Assembly: GCA_030537565.1 (NCBI GenBank)
Contig: JAUNVS010000016.1
Span: 1 to 33,201 of the forward strand
Length of the DNA stretch: 33,201 nt
Source of the DNA: Eubacteriales bacterium
GTDB lineage: Bacteria; Bacillota; Clostridia; Saccharofermentanales; Fastidiosipilaceae
Reading direction: 5' to 3'
Shown: piece by piece, positions 8,895 to 17,075 of the stretch
Layout of the letters: each line of letters begins with the position of its first letter
Position numbering within the stretch: the stretch's first letter is position 1
Notes under the pieces: generated by a model
What the model saw: the letters and a program-made list of their open reading frames with translations, nothing else
What the model was told of the DNA's origin: nothing
Databases searched by the model: none
Made by a program: the position numbers and the translations under genes

Positions 8895-10493
8895 ATGCGC
8901 AAGAAACAGCAAGTTGAGAAACGCAAACAGACGACTTTGATTCAGAAGAGGAATCATTTCTACCTCTATTTTCTCATTCTGCTCGTTTTGGACCTCTTAG
9001 CCTTTTTATCCATTAAGCGACTGGCCATACTTGAAATTTATTTCAAGATGATCTTCCACTGCCATCCCTTTAATCTTCTGATTACTATTCCACTTTTATT
9101 CTTGATCTTGTTCCTGATCCTACGTCGAAGTCGGGGACTTCGTACCTTTGTCGTAATCTACTTTTTGCTGACCGCGCCCCTTCTTACTTGGCTTAGCTGG
9201 GAGTCCCATGGCTTCGCGCAGGCGAAACGTGGCCTCGATCTCAAAAGCGAAGTCGATCAGGCAGTTGAGGTGAATATGGACCTCTATGTACTTAAGGATT
9301 CGCCAATTAATCGACTGGAGGACTTAGGGGGCAAGCGGGTAGCCGCTGCTCTACCGCTTGATCAAGATAACGTTTTGGCAAGCCTCGCTAAGATCAACCA
9401 GGCCTATGAAACCGTCAGCTTCCCCAGCAATGCTCGGGTGATTGAAGCGCTGATCGATAAAACCTGTGACGTGGCCATCATCAACCGATCGCATTTAGGC
9501 GTTCTGCTTGAGGCTAAGCCTCAGTTCTTGAGTGAGTGCAGGCGTTTGGATATCGAATTCCCTGAGCCGAGCACAGATGATCAGCAGGGACTCGGCCATA
9601 GCGAGACGAGTGAGACGACGATTGTGGAGATGAGCTCAGCGGGTAAGTTAGAAGCAGATCGCCCAGATGCGGCGACCTCGGCGAGTGCACTGAAGCTGAA
9701 GACTGGTCTAAATCTATTTATCGGATTGCGCTCTGATCCTAGTCGTGCTGCGCTTCAGGCCGAGGCGGCAGCCCAACTAATGTTGCTGCATCGCCCCGAG
9801 GCCCGACACTCGATTCTTCTTTCGGTTCCGAGCAACTTTTGTGTTGAAGACGGGCAGGAGGGGATCGAGGGCGAGGATCTCTGGCGCTTTCTCCCCTTAG
9901 CGGGTCGCAAGTCGCAGATGGCGGCTCTATCGAAGATTAGTCATTTAGAGCTCGACGACTACCTTATTCTTGATGAGTCCAGTCTCATCGAACTGGTTGA
10001 CGCCCTTGGCGGGGTTGAAGTCAATAATCCGGTCGCTTACGAAAATCATGATTTTCAGTTTCCAGTCGGAAACCTGCACTTAGATCACGATCGCAGCCTC
10101 GCATATATTGGTTTAGACTCAGCATCACAGCCAAACTCAGATACACCTAGCTCGACTGAGGTTTTCGATCTTGCTCTCGGGCAGCGTCAGCAAGCTTTGT
10201 TGGAGGGATGCATTGCCAAACTCTATGATTACAAATCACTGATGCGTCTCAAGACCTGCCTCTCGATCCTTAGTCGGGGGGCAGAGAGCAACCTCAGTTT
10301 CGAATCTCTCACGCGCTTTCTCTTCGACTGTTATCAAGCAAACCGCGATCAGCGGCTTGAAGTCTTGCGACTTAGTGGGAAGAAAATCACGGACTTTAGT
10401 TCAGAGCAGATTCCGGATCAGAAGCTTGAAGCCATCGCTTACAGTGATGAGACTAAGTCGATGATCAGTGAGGCGATCTGGGGCATCGAATGA
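8895..10493 (+). CDS. LCP (LytR-CpsA-Psr)-like membrane protein, catalytic residues missing
   Basis: The 532-residue product has three N-terminal membrane helices (about residues 22-105). An extracytoplasmic region follows that resembles a small periplasmic-binding-type lobe (about 125-220, LEDLGGKRVAAALP and CDVAIINRSHLGVLL). Next come an acidic, low-complexity linker (about 225-265) and an LCP-type domain to the end. LCP features are DDYLILDESSLIELVDALGGVEV and QRQQALLEG. The residues that bind pyrophosphate and metal in active LCP enzymes are altered: the SIPRD motif reads SVPSN, the YxRxR segment reads YIGLDS, and the DT at the domain start is missing. Attachment of wall polymers by the usual chemistry is therefore doubtful. 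The start at 8895 is preferred over 8889 because AGGGGAG at 8882-8888 then has a 6-base spacing. Confidence 0.75.
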   Translation: MRKKQQVEKRKQTTLIQKRNHFYLYFLILLVLDLLAFLSIKRLAILEIYFKMIFHCHPFNLLITIPLLFLILFLILRRSRGLRTFVVIYFLLTAPLLTWLSWESHGFAQAKRGLDLKSEVDQAVEVNMDLYVLKDSPINRLEDLGGKRVAAALPLDQDNVLASLAKINQAYETVSFPSNARVIEALIDKTCDVAIINRSHLGVLLEAKPQFLSECRRLDIEFPEPSTDDQQGLGHSETSETTIVEMSSAGKLEADRPDAATSASALKLKTGLNLFIGLRSDPSRAALQAEAAAQLMLLHRPEARHSILLSVPSNFCVEDGQEGIEGEDLWRFLPLAGRKSQMAALSKISHLELDDYLILDESSLIELVDALGGVEVNNPVAYENHDFQFPVGNLHLDHDRSLAYIGLDSASQPNSDTPSSTEVFDLALGQRQQALLEGCIAKLYDYKSLMRLKTCLSILSRGAESNLSFESLTRFLFDCYQANRDQRLEVLRLSGKKITDFSSEQIPDQKLEAIAYSDETKSMISEAIWGIE

Positions 10494-10526
10494 GTTTTTG
10501 TCGTACTGGTTTCACCAGTCCCTAGG

Positions 10527-10560
10527 ATTAGCCACATGGAACTAGCTAATTTTCCTTTTT
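10527..10560 (+). terminator. Possible weak terminator after the LCP-like gene
   Basis: ATTAGC at 10527-10532 pairs with GCTAAT at 10545-10550 around a 12-base loop, followed by a T-rich tail (10551-10560). A second, tighter hairpin lies just upstream, ACTGGT at 10505-10510 with ACCAGT at 10514-10519, and has no T run. Both stems are short, so read-through is likely. Confidence 0.35.
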
Positions 10561-10564
10561 CGGC

Positions 10565-10594
10565 TTGTCGATATGAGGGATTAGCATATAGACT
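10565..10594 (+). promoter_or_regulatory. Possible promoter of the membrane pyrophosphatase
   Basis: TTGTCG at 10565-10570 and TAGACT at 10589-10594 are separated by 18 bases. Each matches the housekeeping consensus at four of six positions. The position 46 bases before the start codon is suitable. Confidence 0.35.
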
Positions 10595-10639
10595 ATGGGC
10601 AAAGCCTTTTACAATAAAAGCTGCTTAATGGAGGTTAGC

Positions 10640-12688
10640 ATGAATTTCGAGCTTTATATTATTCTGGCCGGAGGTATATTAGCCCTGGCCTTTGCGCTTT
10701 ATAAAACGCGTTGGATTTATAAGCGCAATTTGTCAGATGAGATATTGAAACGCACAGGTGGATATATCCAAGAAGGCGCTATGGCCTTTCTCAAGCGTGA
10801 ATACCAGGTCCTGATGCCCTTCGTGGTTATTGTGGCGCTCTTGTTGGCGGTCGCAAATAAAGGCGTTCTCAGATATCAGGGAGCTGCCTTTATTTTAGGT
10901 GCCCTAACTTCGATTGGCGCTGGTTATATTGGTATGCGGGTCGCTACCGCATCAAACTCTCGTACCGCTCAGGCCGCTCATGATGACGGCTTGAACTCCG
11001 CACTTAAAGTCGCTTTTGCTGGCGGTTCTGTTATGGGTATGAGCGTAGTTGGCCTCGCGCTCGTCGGCCTCTTTGTTGTTATTTTCCTAGCGATTCACTT
11101 TAACGGCTCGAGTGCCGAAGCACTTAAGGAAATCGTCTTACCACTCGGTACGGCTTTTTCATTTGGTGCCTCCTCGATCGCCCTCTTCTCTCGTGTCGGC
11201 GGTGGTATTTATACCAAAGCGGCTGACGTTGCAGCTGACCTCGTCGGCAAGGTTGAAGCTGGTATTCCCGAAGATGATCCGCGTAACCCCGCTACGATCG
11301 CGGATAACGTTGGCGATAATGTCGGCGACGTCGCAGGCATGGGCGCTGACCTCTTTGAATCCTTCGTTGGCTCGATTGTTGGTGCGATGATTCTCGGTCT
11401 CTCGGTCCAAGTGGGCTTTGAGAGCCAGATCAAGCTCGTCTTTCTGCCTTTGATTATTGCAGCTCTCGGTGTTCCCGCTTCAATTATCGGGACTCTCTTC
11501 GTTCGTAGTGAACAGGGAAGTGACCCCCAAAAGGCACTCAATCGCGGAACCTTCATTGCCTCCTTCATTGCCATTGTCTTTAACTTAATTGCGATTTTTG
11601 TTGTCCTCGGTGGCGACGACTATGCGGGCTTTAAGAAATTTCATGTTGTCGGTGCCATGGTCATCGGCTTGGTGTCGGGGATTATTATTGGGCAGATTAC
11701 AGAGTACTTCACTGGTACCCATAAGCGTCCAACCAATATTATTTTGAAATCGTGTGAGACTGGTCCAGCTACGACCATTATTTCTGGTGTCGGTGTCGGT
11801 ATGATGTCGACTTTCCCAACCGTTCTCATCATCGCTGTGGCCATCTTTGTTGCCTATGCCTTCGCCGGACTCTATGGGGTCGGTATTGCAGCAATTGGCA
11901 TGCTGGTTACCTTGGGTATTCAGCTCTCCGTTGATGCCTATGGTCCGATCGCAGATAATGCGGGCGGTCTCTCTGAAATGGCGGGCTTCCCTCATGAAGT
12001 TCGTGAAGTAACCGATAGTCTCGATGCGGTTGGTAATACCACTGCAGCAATTGGTAAGGGCTTTGCCGTTGGATCAGCAGCGCTCACCGCTATCATTCTC
12101 TTTAGTTCGTTTAAAGACAGCGCTGGACTCTCGGTGGTTAATGTGACCGACACCCGCGTTCTCGTCGGTATCTTAATCGGTTCCGTCATTCCCTTCCTTT
12201 TCTCAGCCCTAGCGATGTCTGCCGTCGGTAAGGCCGCTTCAGAGATGATTGCAGAGGTCCGCCGTCAGTTCCGCGAATATCCTGAGATCCTTCAGGGAAC
12301 AAAGGTCCCTGAGTATGCGAAGTGTGTCGATATCTCGACCCAGGCTGCTCTGAAGCAAATGCTATTACCTGGCCTGATTGCGATTGTCAGTCCAGTGCTC
12401 GTTGGTTTCCTCGGTGGTAGCGCGATGCTTATCGGTCTACTTCTTGGAGTTACGATCACGGGTGTTGGCCTAGCTGTCTTTATGTCCAACTCCGGTGGGG
12501 CTTGGGATAATGCGAAGAAGATGGCCGAAGCCGATGATAAGATGGGCAAGCAGTCCGAAGCGTACAAGGCGGCGGTTGTCGGTGATACAGTCGGTGACCC
12601 ATTTAAGGATACGGCTGGCCCAGCCCTGAATATTTTGATTAAAATTATGTCAATGATTGCATTGGTCATCGCACCAATGCTGCGTTAG
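10640..12688 (+). CDS. hppA: K+-dependent membrane pyrophosphatase (ion pump)
   Basis: The enzyme hydrolyses pyrophosphate and pumps Na+ or H+ across the membrane. The 682-residue product has about 16 membrane helices and the signature substrate loop ([11 protein letters not shown], then [20 protein letters not shown]), plus a second acidic cluster near the C-terminus ([17 protein letters not shown]). A469 and G472 in [10 protein letters not shown] mark the K+-dependent subfamily, where K+-independent pumps have Lys and Thr. E240 in ADLFESF sits where Na+-pumping members carry their key glutamate. A Na+ pump, or a dual Na+/H+ pump, is therefore likely but not proven. One glycine in the usual DVGADL motif is Ala. 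The start at 10640 is preferred because GGAGG at 10630-10634 is five bases upstream; earlier ATGs at 10595 and 10628 lack a good site. Confidence 0.94.
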   Translation: MNFELYIILAGGILALAFALYKTRWIYKRNLSDEILKRTGGYIQEGAMAFLKREYQVLMPFVVIVALLLAVANKGVLRYQGAAFILGALTSIGAGYIGMRVATASNSRTAQAAHDDGLNSALKVAFAGGSVMGMSVVGLALVGLFVVIFLAIHFNGSSAEALKEIVLPLGTAFSFGASSIALFSRVGGGIYTKAADVAADLVGKVEAGIPEDDPRNPATIADNVGDNVGDVAGMGADLFESFVGSIVGAMILGLSVQVGFESQIKLVFLPLIIAALGVPASIIGTLFVRSEQGSDPQKALNRGTFIASFIAIVFNLIAIFVVLGGDDYAGFKKFHVVGAMVIGLVSGIIIGQITEYFTGTHKRPTNIILKSCETGPATTIISGVGVGMMSTFPTVLIIAVAIFVAYAFAGLYGVGIAAIGMLVTLGIQLSVDAYGPIADNAGGLSEMAGFPHEVREVTDSLDAVGNTTAAIGKGFAVGSAALTAIILFSSFKDSAGLSVVNVTDTRVLVGILIGSVIPFLFSALAMSAVGKAASEMIAEVRRQFREYPEILQGTKVPEYAKCVDISTQAALKQMLLPGLIAIVSPVLVGFLGGSAMLIGLLLGVTITGVGLAVFMSNSGGAWDNAKKMAEADDKMGKQSEAYKAAVVGDTVGDPFKDTAGPALNILIKIMSMIALVIAPMLR

Positions 12689-12699
12689 AGAGGTCCATC

Positions 12700-13485
12700 A
12701 TGTCGAAAAGCTATGAAACTCACATGTACATGGTCTGTTATCCGAACCATGCACTCGTCCTTTCGCAACTAAATCCTGAGGATTTTGCCTTTAAGTACAA
12801 CTATGGCTCGGCGAGCTACTATTCAGGTAAGCTGGTTTTCGCCGAGATCGACCAAAACTATCGCCACCCATATTTCCGGATTGACGAGGCGCTCCTCAGC
12901 CTCAAGCCCCATGAAGATGGGGAGCCGAAGGCGACGAAGTATGTTTCGAGCTATCGGATTCTTGAGCACATTGAGATCTCTGCGATTCAGAAATTGTTCC
13001 TCGCAAACGCGGATGGTTCCTGCCTCGAGTTGAAGGAATCGGAGTACCAGGGTCCACAGACGAAGAATGACCTGCGTGTCTACGCTGAGCTTACTCCCCT
13101 GAATGTTCTGACCTTGTCGAAGTGGAATATGCGTGAGTTTGGTCGTTATTTTACAGATCCGAAGAATATTCTCGCGGTTCCACGGCTTCTTTTTAGCCAG
13201 GTTCGTCTCGATGTTGATAATTTCCTTCGAGAGTTTGAAATGAACCCCTTTATTAATCCACCTCTTCAGGGAATCCATCCCTCGAAGCTCCGTGATGCGA
13301 TTCTTGACCTGCGTCGTCGGCCGAACAAATTTATGAAGGGAATCACGCTCGATGCTTCTTTCACGAAGGAATCGTACAAGCGTATTAAAAATGGCTTCAT
13401 GTTTGTCGATGCCGAAGATGAGAAGTTTTTCGCCATGCCGAGCTTAGATGAGATTGAAGAACTGAGATTCTTTAAGAACATTTAA
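12700..13485 (+). CDS. Conserved hypothetical protein
   Basis: I do not recognise this 261-residue protein. It is soluble, rich in aromatic and charged residues, and has no signal peptide or membrane segment. Its N-terminal part contains YPNHALVLSQLNPEDFA and YYSGKLVFAEID, and its C-terminal part contains a basic RRRPNKF segment followed by an acidic end. There is no evident metal or nucleotide motif. GAGAGG overlapping the end of the pyrophosphatase gene serves as ribosome site, and the genes are 11 bases apart, so they are very probably co-transcribed. A strong terminator follows. Function is unknown; the linkage to the pyrophosphatase is the only clue. Confidence 0.8.
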   Translation: MSKSYETHMYMVCYPNHALVLSQLNPEDFAFKYNYGSASYYSGKLVFAEIDQNYRHPYFRIDEALLSLKPHEDGEPKATKYVSSYRILEHIEISAIQKLFLANADGSCLELKESEYQGPQTKNDLRVYAELTPLNVLTLSKWNMREFGRYFTDPKNILAVPRLLFSQVRLDVDNFLREFEMNPFINPPLQGIHPSKLRDAILDLRRRPNKFMKGITLDASFTKESYKRIKNGFMFVDAEDEKFFAMPSLDEIEELRFFKNI

Positions 13486-13506
13486 GTCAAGGATGCTATG
13501 AATTAG

Positions 13507-13536
13507 AGGCCTCAGCTAGCGCTGAGGCCTTTTTTT
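13507..13536 (+). terminator. Rho-independent terminator
   Basis: A perfect 10-base-pair stem (13507-13516 with 13521-13530) has a TAGC loop and a run of seven T residues ending at 13536. It ends the pyrophosphatase and unknown-gene transcript. The same DNA encodes the last codons and TAG stop of the convergent ABC gene, whose stop codon spans the last stem base and the loop. Confidence 0.9.
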
Positions 13537-15315
13537 ATCTTCAGTCTTGTTTTTTAAAGGAGCAAATTGGGCGAGGTAGAGGCGCCGATAGGCGGAAGTT
13601 CTCTTGGCCATTAATTCTTCGTGGCGTCCGATTTCAACGATTTTGCCTGAGTCGACCATAAGGATGAGGTCAGCGTCCTGGATGCTCTGCAGACGATGGG
13701 CCACGATAAAGGCGGACTTATTGTCCATCAATTCGTTCAACGTCGCTTGAATGCTTAATTCGCTACGCGTGTCGATGGAACTACTTGCTTCATCGAGGAC
13801 GAGGACGTCATGTGTTTGTAGGAAGAGGCGGGCGAGGGCGATGAGCTGGCGTTCCCCTTCGGAGAGGCTATTTTGATCTGCGTCGATCATCGTGTCGTAG
13901 GCATTCGGCAAACGGGATATAAATCCATCGGCTCGAGCTTGTTTGGCTGCTGCGATAATCTCTTCGCGGCTCGCTTCAGGCCGCCCCAGGGCGATATTAT
14001 CTGCAATGCTGGCTGTAATTAAGAAACTTTCTTGCAGGACGAGGGCGTAGTGGGCGCGTAGATCCTTGCGATCCACTTTGTAGATGCTTTTTGAGTCAAT
14101 ACGGATGTCGCCTGAATTGGCATCGTAGAAACGCAGTAACAAATTGATTAGGGTGCTTTTACCGCTGCCAGTCTTTCCAACGATAGCGACTTTAGATTTG
14201 GCGGGTATTCTCAAGTTGAGATTTTGTATTAGGGGCTTTTCGGGCTCGTAGGAGAAGTCCACATGCTCAAAAGTAAAACTGCCGTCAACCGAAGAGGGAA
14301 GGCCAATTGGATTTTCGCAATCATGCCATTCGTCACGTTCAATAAGCTCATTGAGGCGGCTTTGACTCACTCGGGCGTTTTGCAGTTCAGAGAGGACTTG
14401 GCTGATCTCATTAAAAGGGCTCGCGTACTGCTGAGCATACGCGAGGAAGGAGACTAGGATGCCGATGCTTATTTTACCCTGGTATGCGAAATGCGCTCCC
14501 AGGACAGCGATTGAGGCGTAGACAATGGCGCTGACGAATCGGTTTAAGGGATTGCTGAGCGAAGCGATAAAATTTGCCCGACGGCTGGATTCTTCAAGCT
14601 GACTGTTTAGGACTTCAAATCTGTATTTACTCTTGTCTTCAGCCGCTGCGATTTTGAGACTGCGTATCCCGTGGATTTGGTCTTCGGCATAAGCAGATAG
14701 GGCTGACCGTTTCTCGGCCTGGGCTTTGAAGTGACGATGGCTTTGGCTTGCAATAAAGCGTGCTGCGAGGACTGAGATCGGGGTTAGTAGGATGATGAGG
14801 AGGGCCAGTTGTAATTGGAGCTGGAGGATGAGCAGCATGGTGATCAAAATGCTGAATATCCCAGTAAGAAATTTTGAGAGAAATAGGGAGATACCATCAC
14901 AGATGTTTTCGATGTCGCCCGTGAGGTAGTGTAAAAAGTCTCCACGTTTCGATTGATCTAAGGCGGAGAGGGGGAGTTTCTGGAGTTTTCTGAAGAGTTG
15001 GCGACGCAAGCTATAGGCTAAGGCATAGGAAAGTCTTGCCGCCTTGCTTTCGAGAAGATAGCGGAAGCCTGCCGACAAGAGGGCCAAGCCAGCAATTGTA
15101 AGGAGTTGGACCAGGTATGGGGAGGCTGGATTTTGGCGAAGGACAGTGAGGCTGTCGATACTTCGTCCAATCTGAATTGGGATGAAGGATTGGAATGCGA
15201 CAGTTAAGAGGGCGCAGAGGACAAGCCAAGTGATCTGAGTGCTCTTTGTTTGTGGGAGGAGGGCGAGGAGTGAGCGGATTTGTTTTATTTGCTTGGAAAT
15301 TGCGAACTTTCTCAT
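13516..15315 (-). CDS. ABC exporter half-transporter, consensus-Walker subunit
   Basis: The 599-residue protein has an N-terminal six-helix exporter domain (residues about 25-310) and a C-terminal ATPase domain. Walker A is GKTGSGKST (K386), the Q-loop is VLQES, and Walker B is LVLDEAS with catalytic E509. The H-loop is H540. The signature is LSEGE at 484-488 where the consensus is LSGGQ. Paired with the upstream partner, this gives a heterodimer: this subunit supplies the Walker motifs of the working site, and its altered signature faces the degenerate site. AAGGAGG precedes the ATG. The start overlaps the partner's stop as ATGA. The substrate cannot be read from the sequence. Confidence 0.93.
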   Translation of the reverse strand: MRKFAISKQIKQIRSLLALLPQTKSTQITWLVLCALLTVAFQSFIPIQIGRSIDSLTVLRQNPASPYLVQLLTIAGLALLSAGFRYLLESKAARLSYALAYSLRRQLFRKLQKLPLSALDQSKRGDFLHYLTGDIENICDGISLFLSKFLTGIFSILITMLLILQLQLQLALLIILLTPISVLAARFIASQSHRHFKAQAEKRSALSAYAEDQIHGIRSLKIAAAEDKSKYRFEVLNSQLEESSRRANFIASLSNPLNRFVSAIVYASIAVLGAHFAYQGKISIGILVSFLAYAQQYASPFNEISQVLSELQNARVSQSRLNELIERDEWHDCENPIGLPSSVDGSFTFEHVDFSYEPEKPLIQNLNLRIPAKSKVAIVGKTGSGKSTLINLLLRFYDANSGDIRIDSKSIYKVDRKDLRAHYALVLQESFLITASIADNIALGRPEASREEIIAAAKQARADGFISRLPNAYDTMIDADQNSLSEGERQLIALARLFLQTHDVLVLDEASSSIDTRSELSIQATLNELMDNKSAFIVAHRLQSIQDADLILMVDSGKIVEIGRHEELMAKRTSAYRRLYLAQFAPLKNKTEDKKRPQR

Positions 15316-17075
15316 CGTTCAACCTCCTTACCCAAGTGCAGAAGTTCGGTACTTAATGTCTTCGGAAACTGCGTTTCGAATATCTCTCGGTAGAGAGCGG
15401 ACTTGGCCAGTAGTTCCTGATGGCTGCCGAGAGCGACTTGACGACCGTTTTCTAGCACGAGAATTTGATCGCAGTCTAGGAGACTGGAGGCGCGTTGAGC
15501 GACTCGAATTCGACTGACATTTGGTCGGAGAGATTTAATTCCCTTTCCGATGTTCATTTCGGTCTCATAGTCGAGGGCGGAGCTAATGTCATCGAGGATT
15601 AAGAGTCGGCTCTTCTTTAGCAGGGCTCGTGCGAGATTGAGTCGCTGACGCTGACCTCCTGAAAAATTGCTGCCACCCGATTCGACCTCTGTGTCCAAGC
15701 CCTCCTTTGCTTCGATAAATGCGAGGCTGTCACTGGCTTTTAGCGCAGCTAAGAGCTCCTCGTCACCTGCGCTTTCATCGAAAAGTAAGAGATTTTGTCG
15801 CAGACTATCTTGGAATAATTCCACGCGCTGGGCGGCATAGGCGATCGACTCTCGGTAGCCATCCCAACTCAGTTCTTTAAGATTGTGGCCATCGATGAGA
15901 ATTTCGCCAGAACTCGGGGGGAGAAGTCCAGCGATAACCTGGACGAGGGTGGATTTCCCAGATCCTGTTCCGCCGATGATTCCTAGACTCGTTCCTGGCC
16001 GTAGATGGAAATTGATTCCTTGAAGAGCATATTCGGGGGCATCAGGGTAGCGAAAGGCGAGGTCTCGCACGTCGAGATCCATGGGAGTCTGCTGTTCCCA
16101 TCTATCTGCCTTGCTTCTTTGTTCAGGTCGTTCTGGGTCGCTGATCCTTTCCTTTATCCTTAGATGGGCTGCAACTGCCTTTGAAATAAGAAGCATTAGT
16201 TGAACCAGTTTTAAGGCCTCAACGAGGATCGCGGACATGTAGTTGCTAAGGGCGAGAACTTCACCGGCTTCGAGGCGCTTACTCAGGACTGCTTGTCGAC
16301 CGAAGAAGAGGACAGCAAGGAGGGCTAGGTTGATGAGGAGAAAGGAAGTCGGAGCGAGCAGGGCATTTCGCTTCCCACAGACTTCGGCAACTTGGCGGGA
16401 GCTTTGATTGACCGAGTCAAAACGCTTTTCCTCAAGTTCTTGCCGATTTAGGGCGCGAAAAATTCGGCGGCCTTCGAAGTTCTCGACCAGGATGCGCGTT
16501 AGCTTCTCCAGTTTTAATTGGATTTTAAAAAAGTCGAGGATGCTGCGTCGAGAAAAATAGCTGATCAGGCCGAGGAGAAGGACGATCGTCAACGCAAAGA
16601 GGAGGGAGATTCGAGCATCGATTCGATAAGCCATGTACGCTGCTCCAAAGACGACGAAGGGGGAGCGTAAGAGCAGTCGTAGGATCATGTTGACTCCGTT
16701 TTGGACGAGATAACTGTCTGAATTCAGTCTGGTGAGAATCTCCTGTTTGGAGCTTAGTTCAATTTCTGCCGCTGACTTATTGAGGTAAGCAGAGTAGAGT
16801 TGGCTTCTCAGTTGGGCACTAAGCCGGCTAGCGGATTTGGCGGCCCAGTACTGCGCACTGGCAGCTAGAATGATTGAGACGAAGCAGATTAGAAAGAGAT
16901 TGCGCCCTGCGTTGCAGATTACATTTAGTTCATGTGCTCGAATTCCAGCATCGATCATTTTTGCGATCAAGAGCGGGACGCAGAGCTCGAGCAGCGTCTC
17001 GACCAACTTGAACAGAGGGGCGAGGAGCGATTGTAGACCAGAACTCTTCCAGATGTCGGCAACTAGGGATTTCAT
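15312..17075 (-). CDS. ABC exporter half-transporter, degenerate-site subunit
   Basis: The 587-residue protein has a six-helix exporter domain followed by an ATPase domain with Walker A GGTGSGKST and intact signature FSGGQ. In Walker B the catalytic glutamate is Asp (LLILDDISSALD), and the H-loop histidine is Gln (RVAQRAS). These two changes are the classic marks of the non-catalytic side in heterodimeric exporters such as TM287/288. The preferred start is ATG 17075, because it overlaps the preceding stop as ATGA exactly as this gene overlaps its partner. The longer TTG start at 17093 has no ribosome site. The complex should sit in the cytoplasmic membrane and export a lipid, drug or envelope molecule; the operon context favours the last. 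Confidence 0.92.
   Translation of the reverse strand: MKSLVADIWKSSGLQSLLAPLFKLVETLLELCVPLLIAKMIDAGIRAHELNVICNAGRNLFLICFVSIILAASAQYWAAKSASRLSAQLRSQLYSAYLNKSAAEIELSSKQEILTRLNSDSYLVQNGVNMILRLLLRSPFVVFGAAYMAYRIDARISLLFALTIVLLLGLISYFSRRSILDFFKIQLKLEKLTRILVENFEGRRIFRALNRQELEEKRFDSVNQSSRQVAEVCGKRNALLAPTSFLLINLALLAVLFFGRQAVLSKRLEAGEVLALSNYMSAILVEALKLVQLMLLISKAVAAHLRIKERISDPERPEQRSKADRWEQQTPMDLDVRDLAFRYPDAPEYALQGINFHLRPGTSLGIIGGTGSGKSTLVQVIAGLLPPSSGEILIDGHNLKELSWDGYRESIAYAAQRVELFQDSLRQNLLLFDESAGDEELLAALKASDSLAFIEAKEGLDTEVESGGSNFSGGQRQRLNLARALLKKSRLLILDDISSALDYETEMNIGKGIKSLRPNVSRIRVAQRASSLLDCDQILVLENGRQVALGSHQELLAKSALYREIFETQFPKTLSTELLHLGKEVER

Noticed and set aside
10595-10639. Longer pyrophosphatase start at ATG 10595 or ATG 10628
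   Set aside because: GGAGG at 10630-10634 lies just before ATG 10640, and the extra residues do not fit the first membrane helix of the family.
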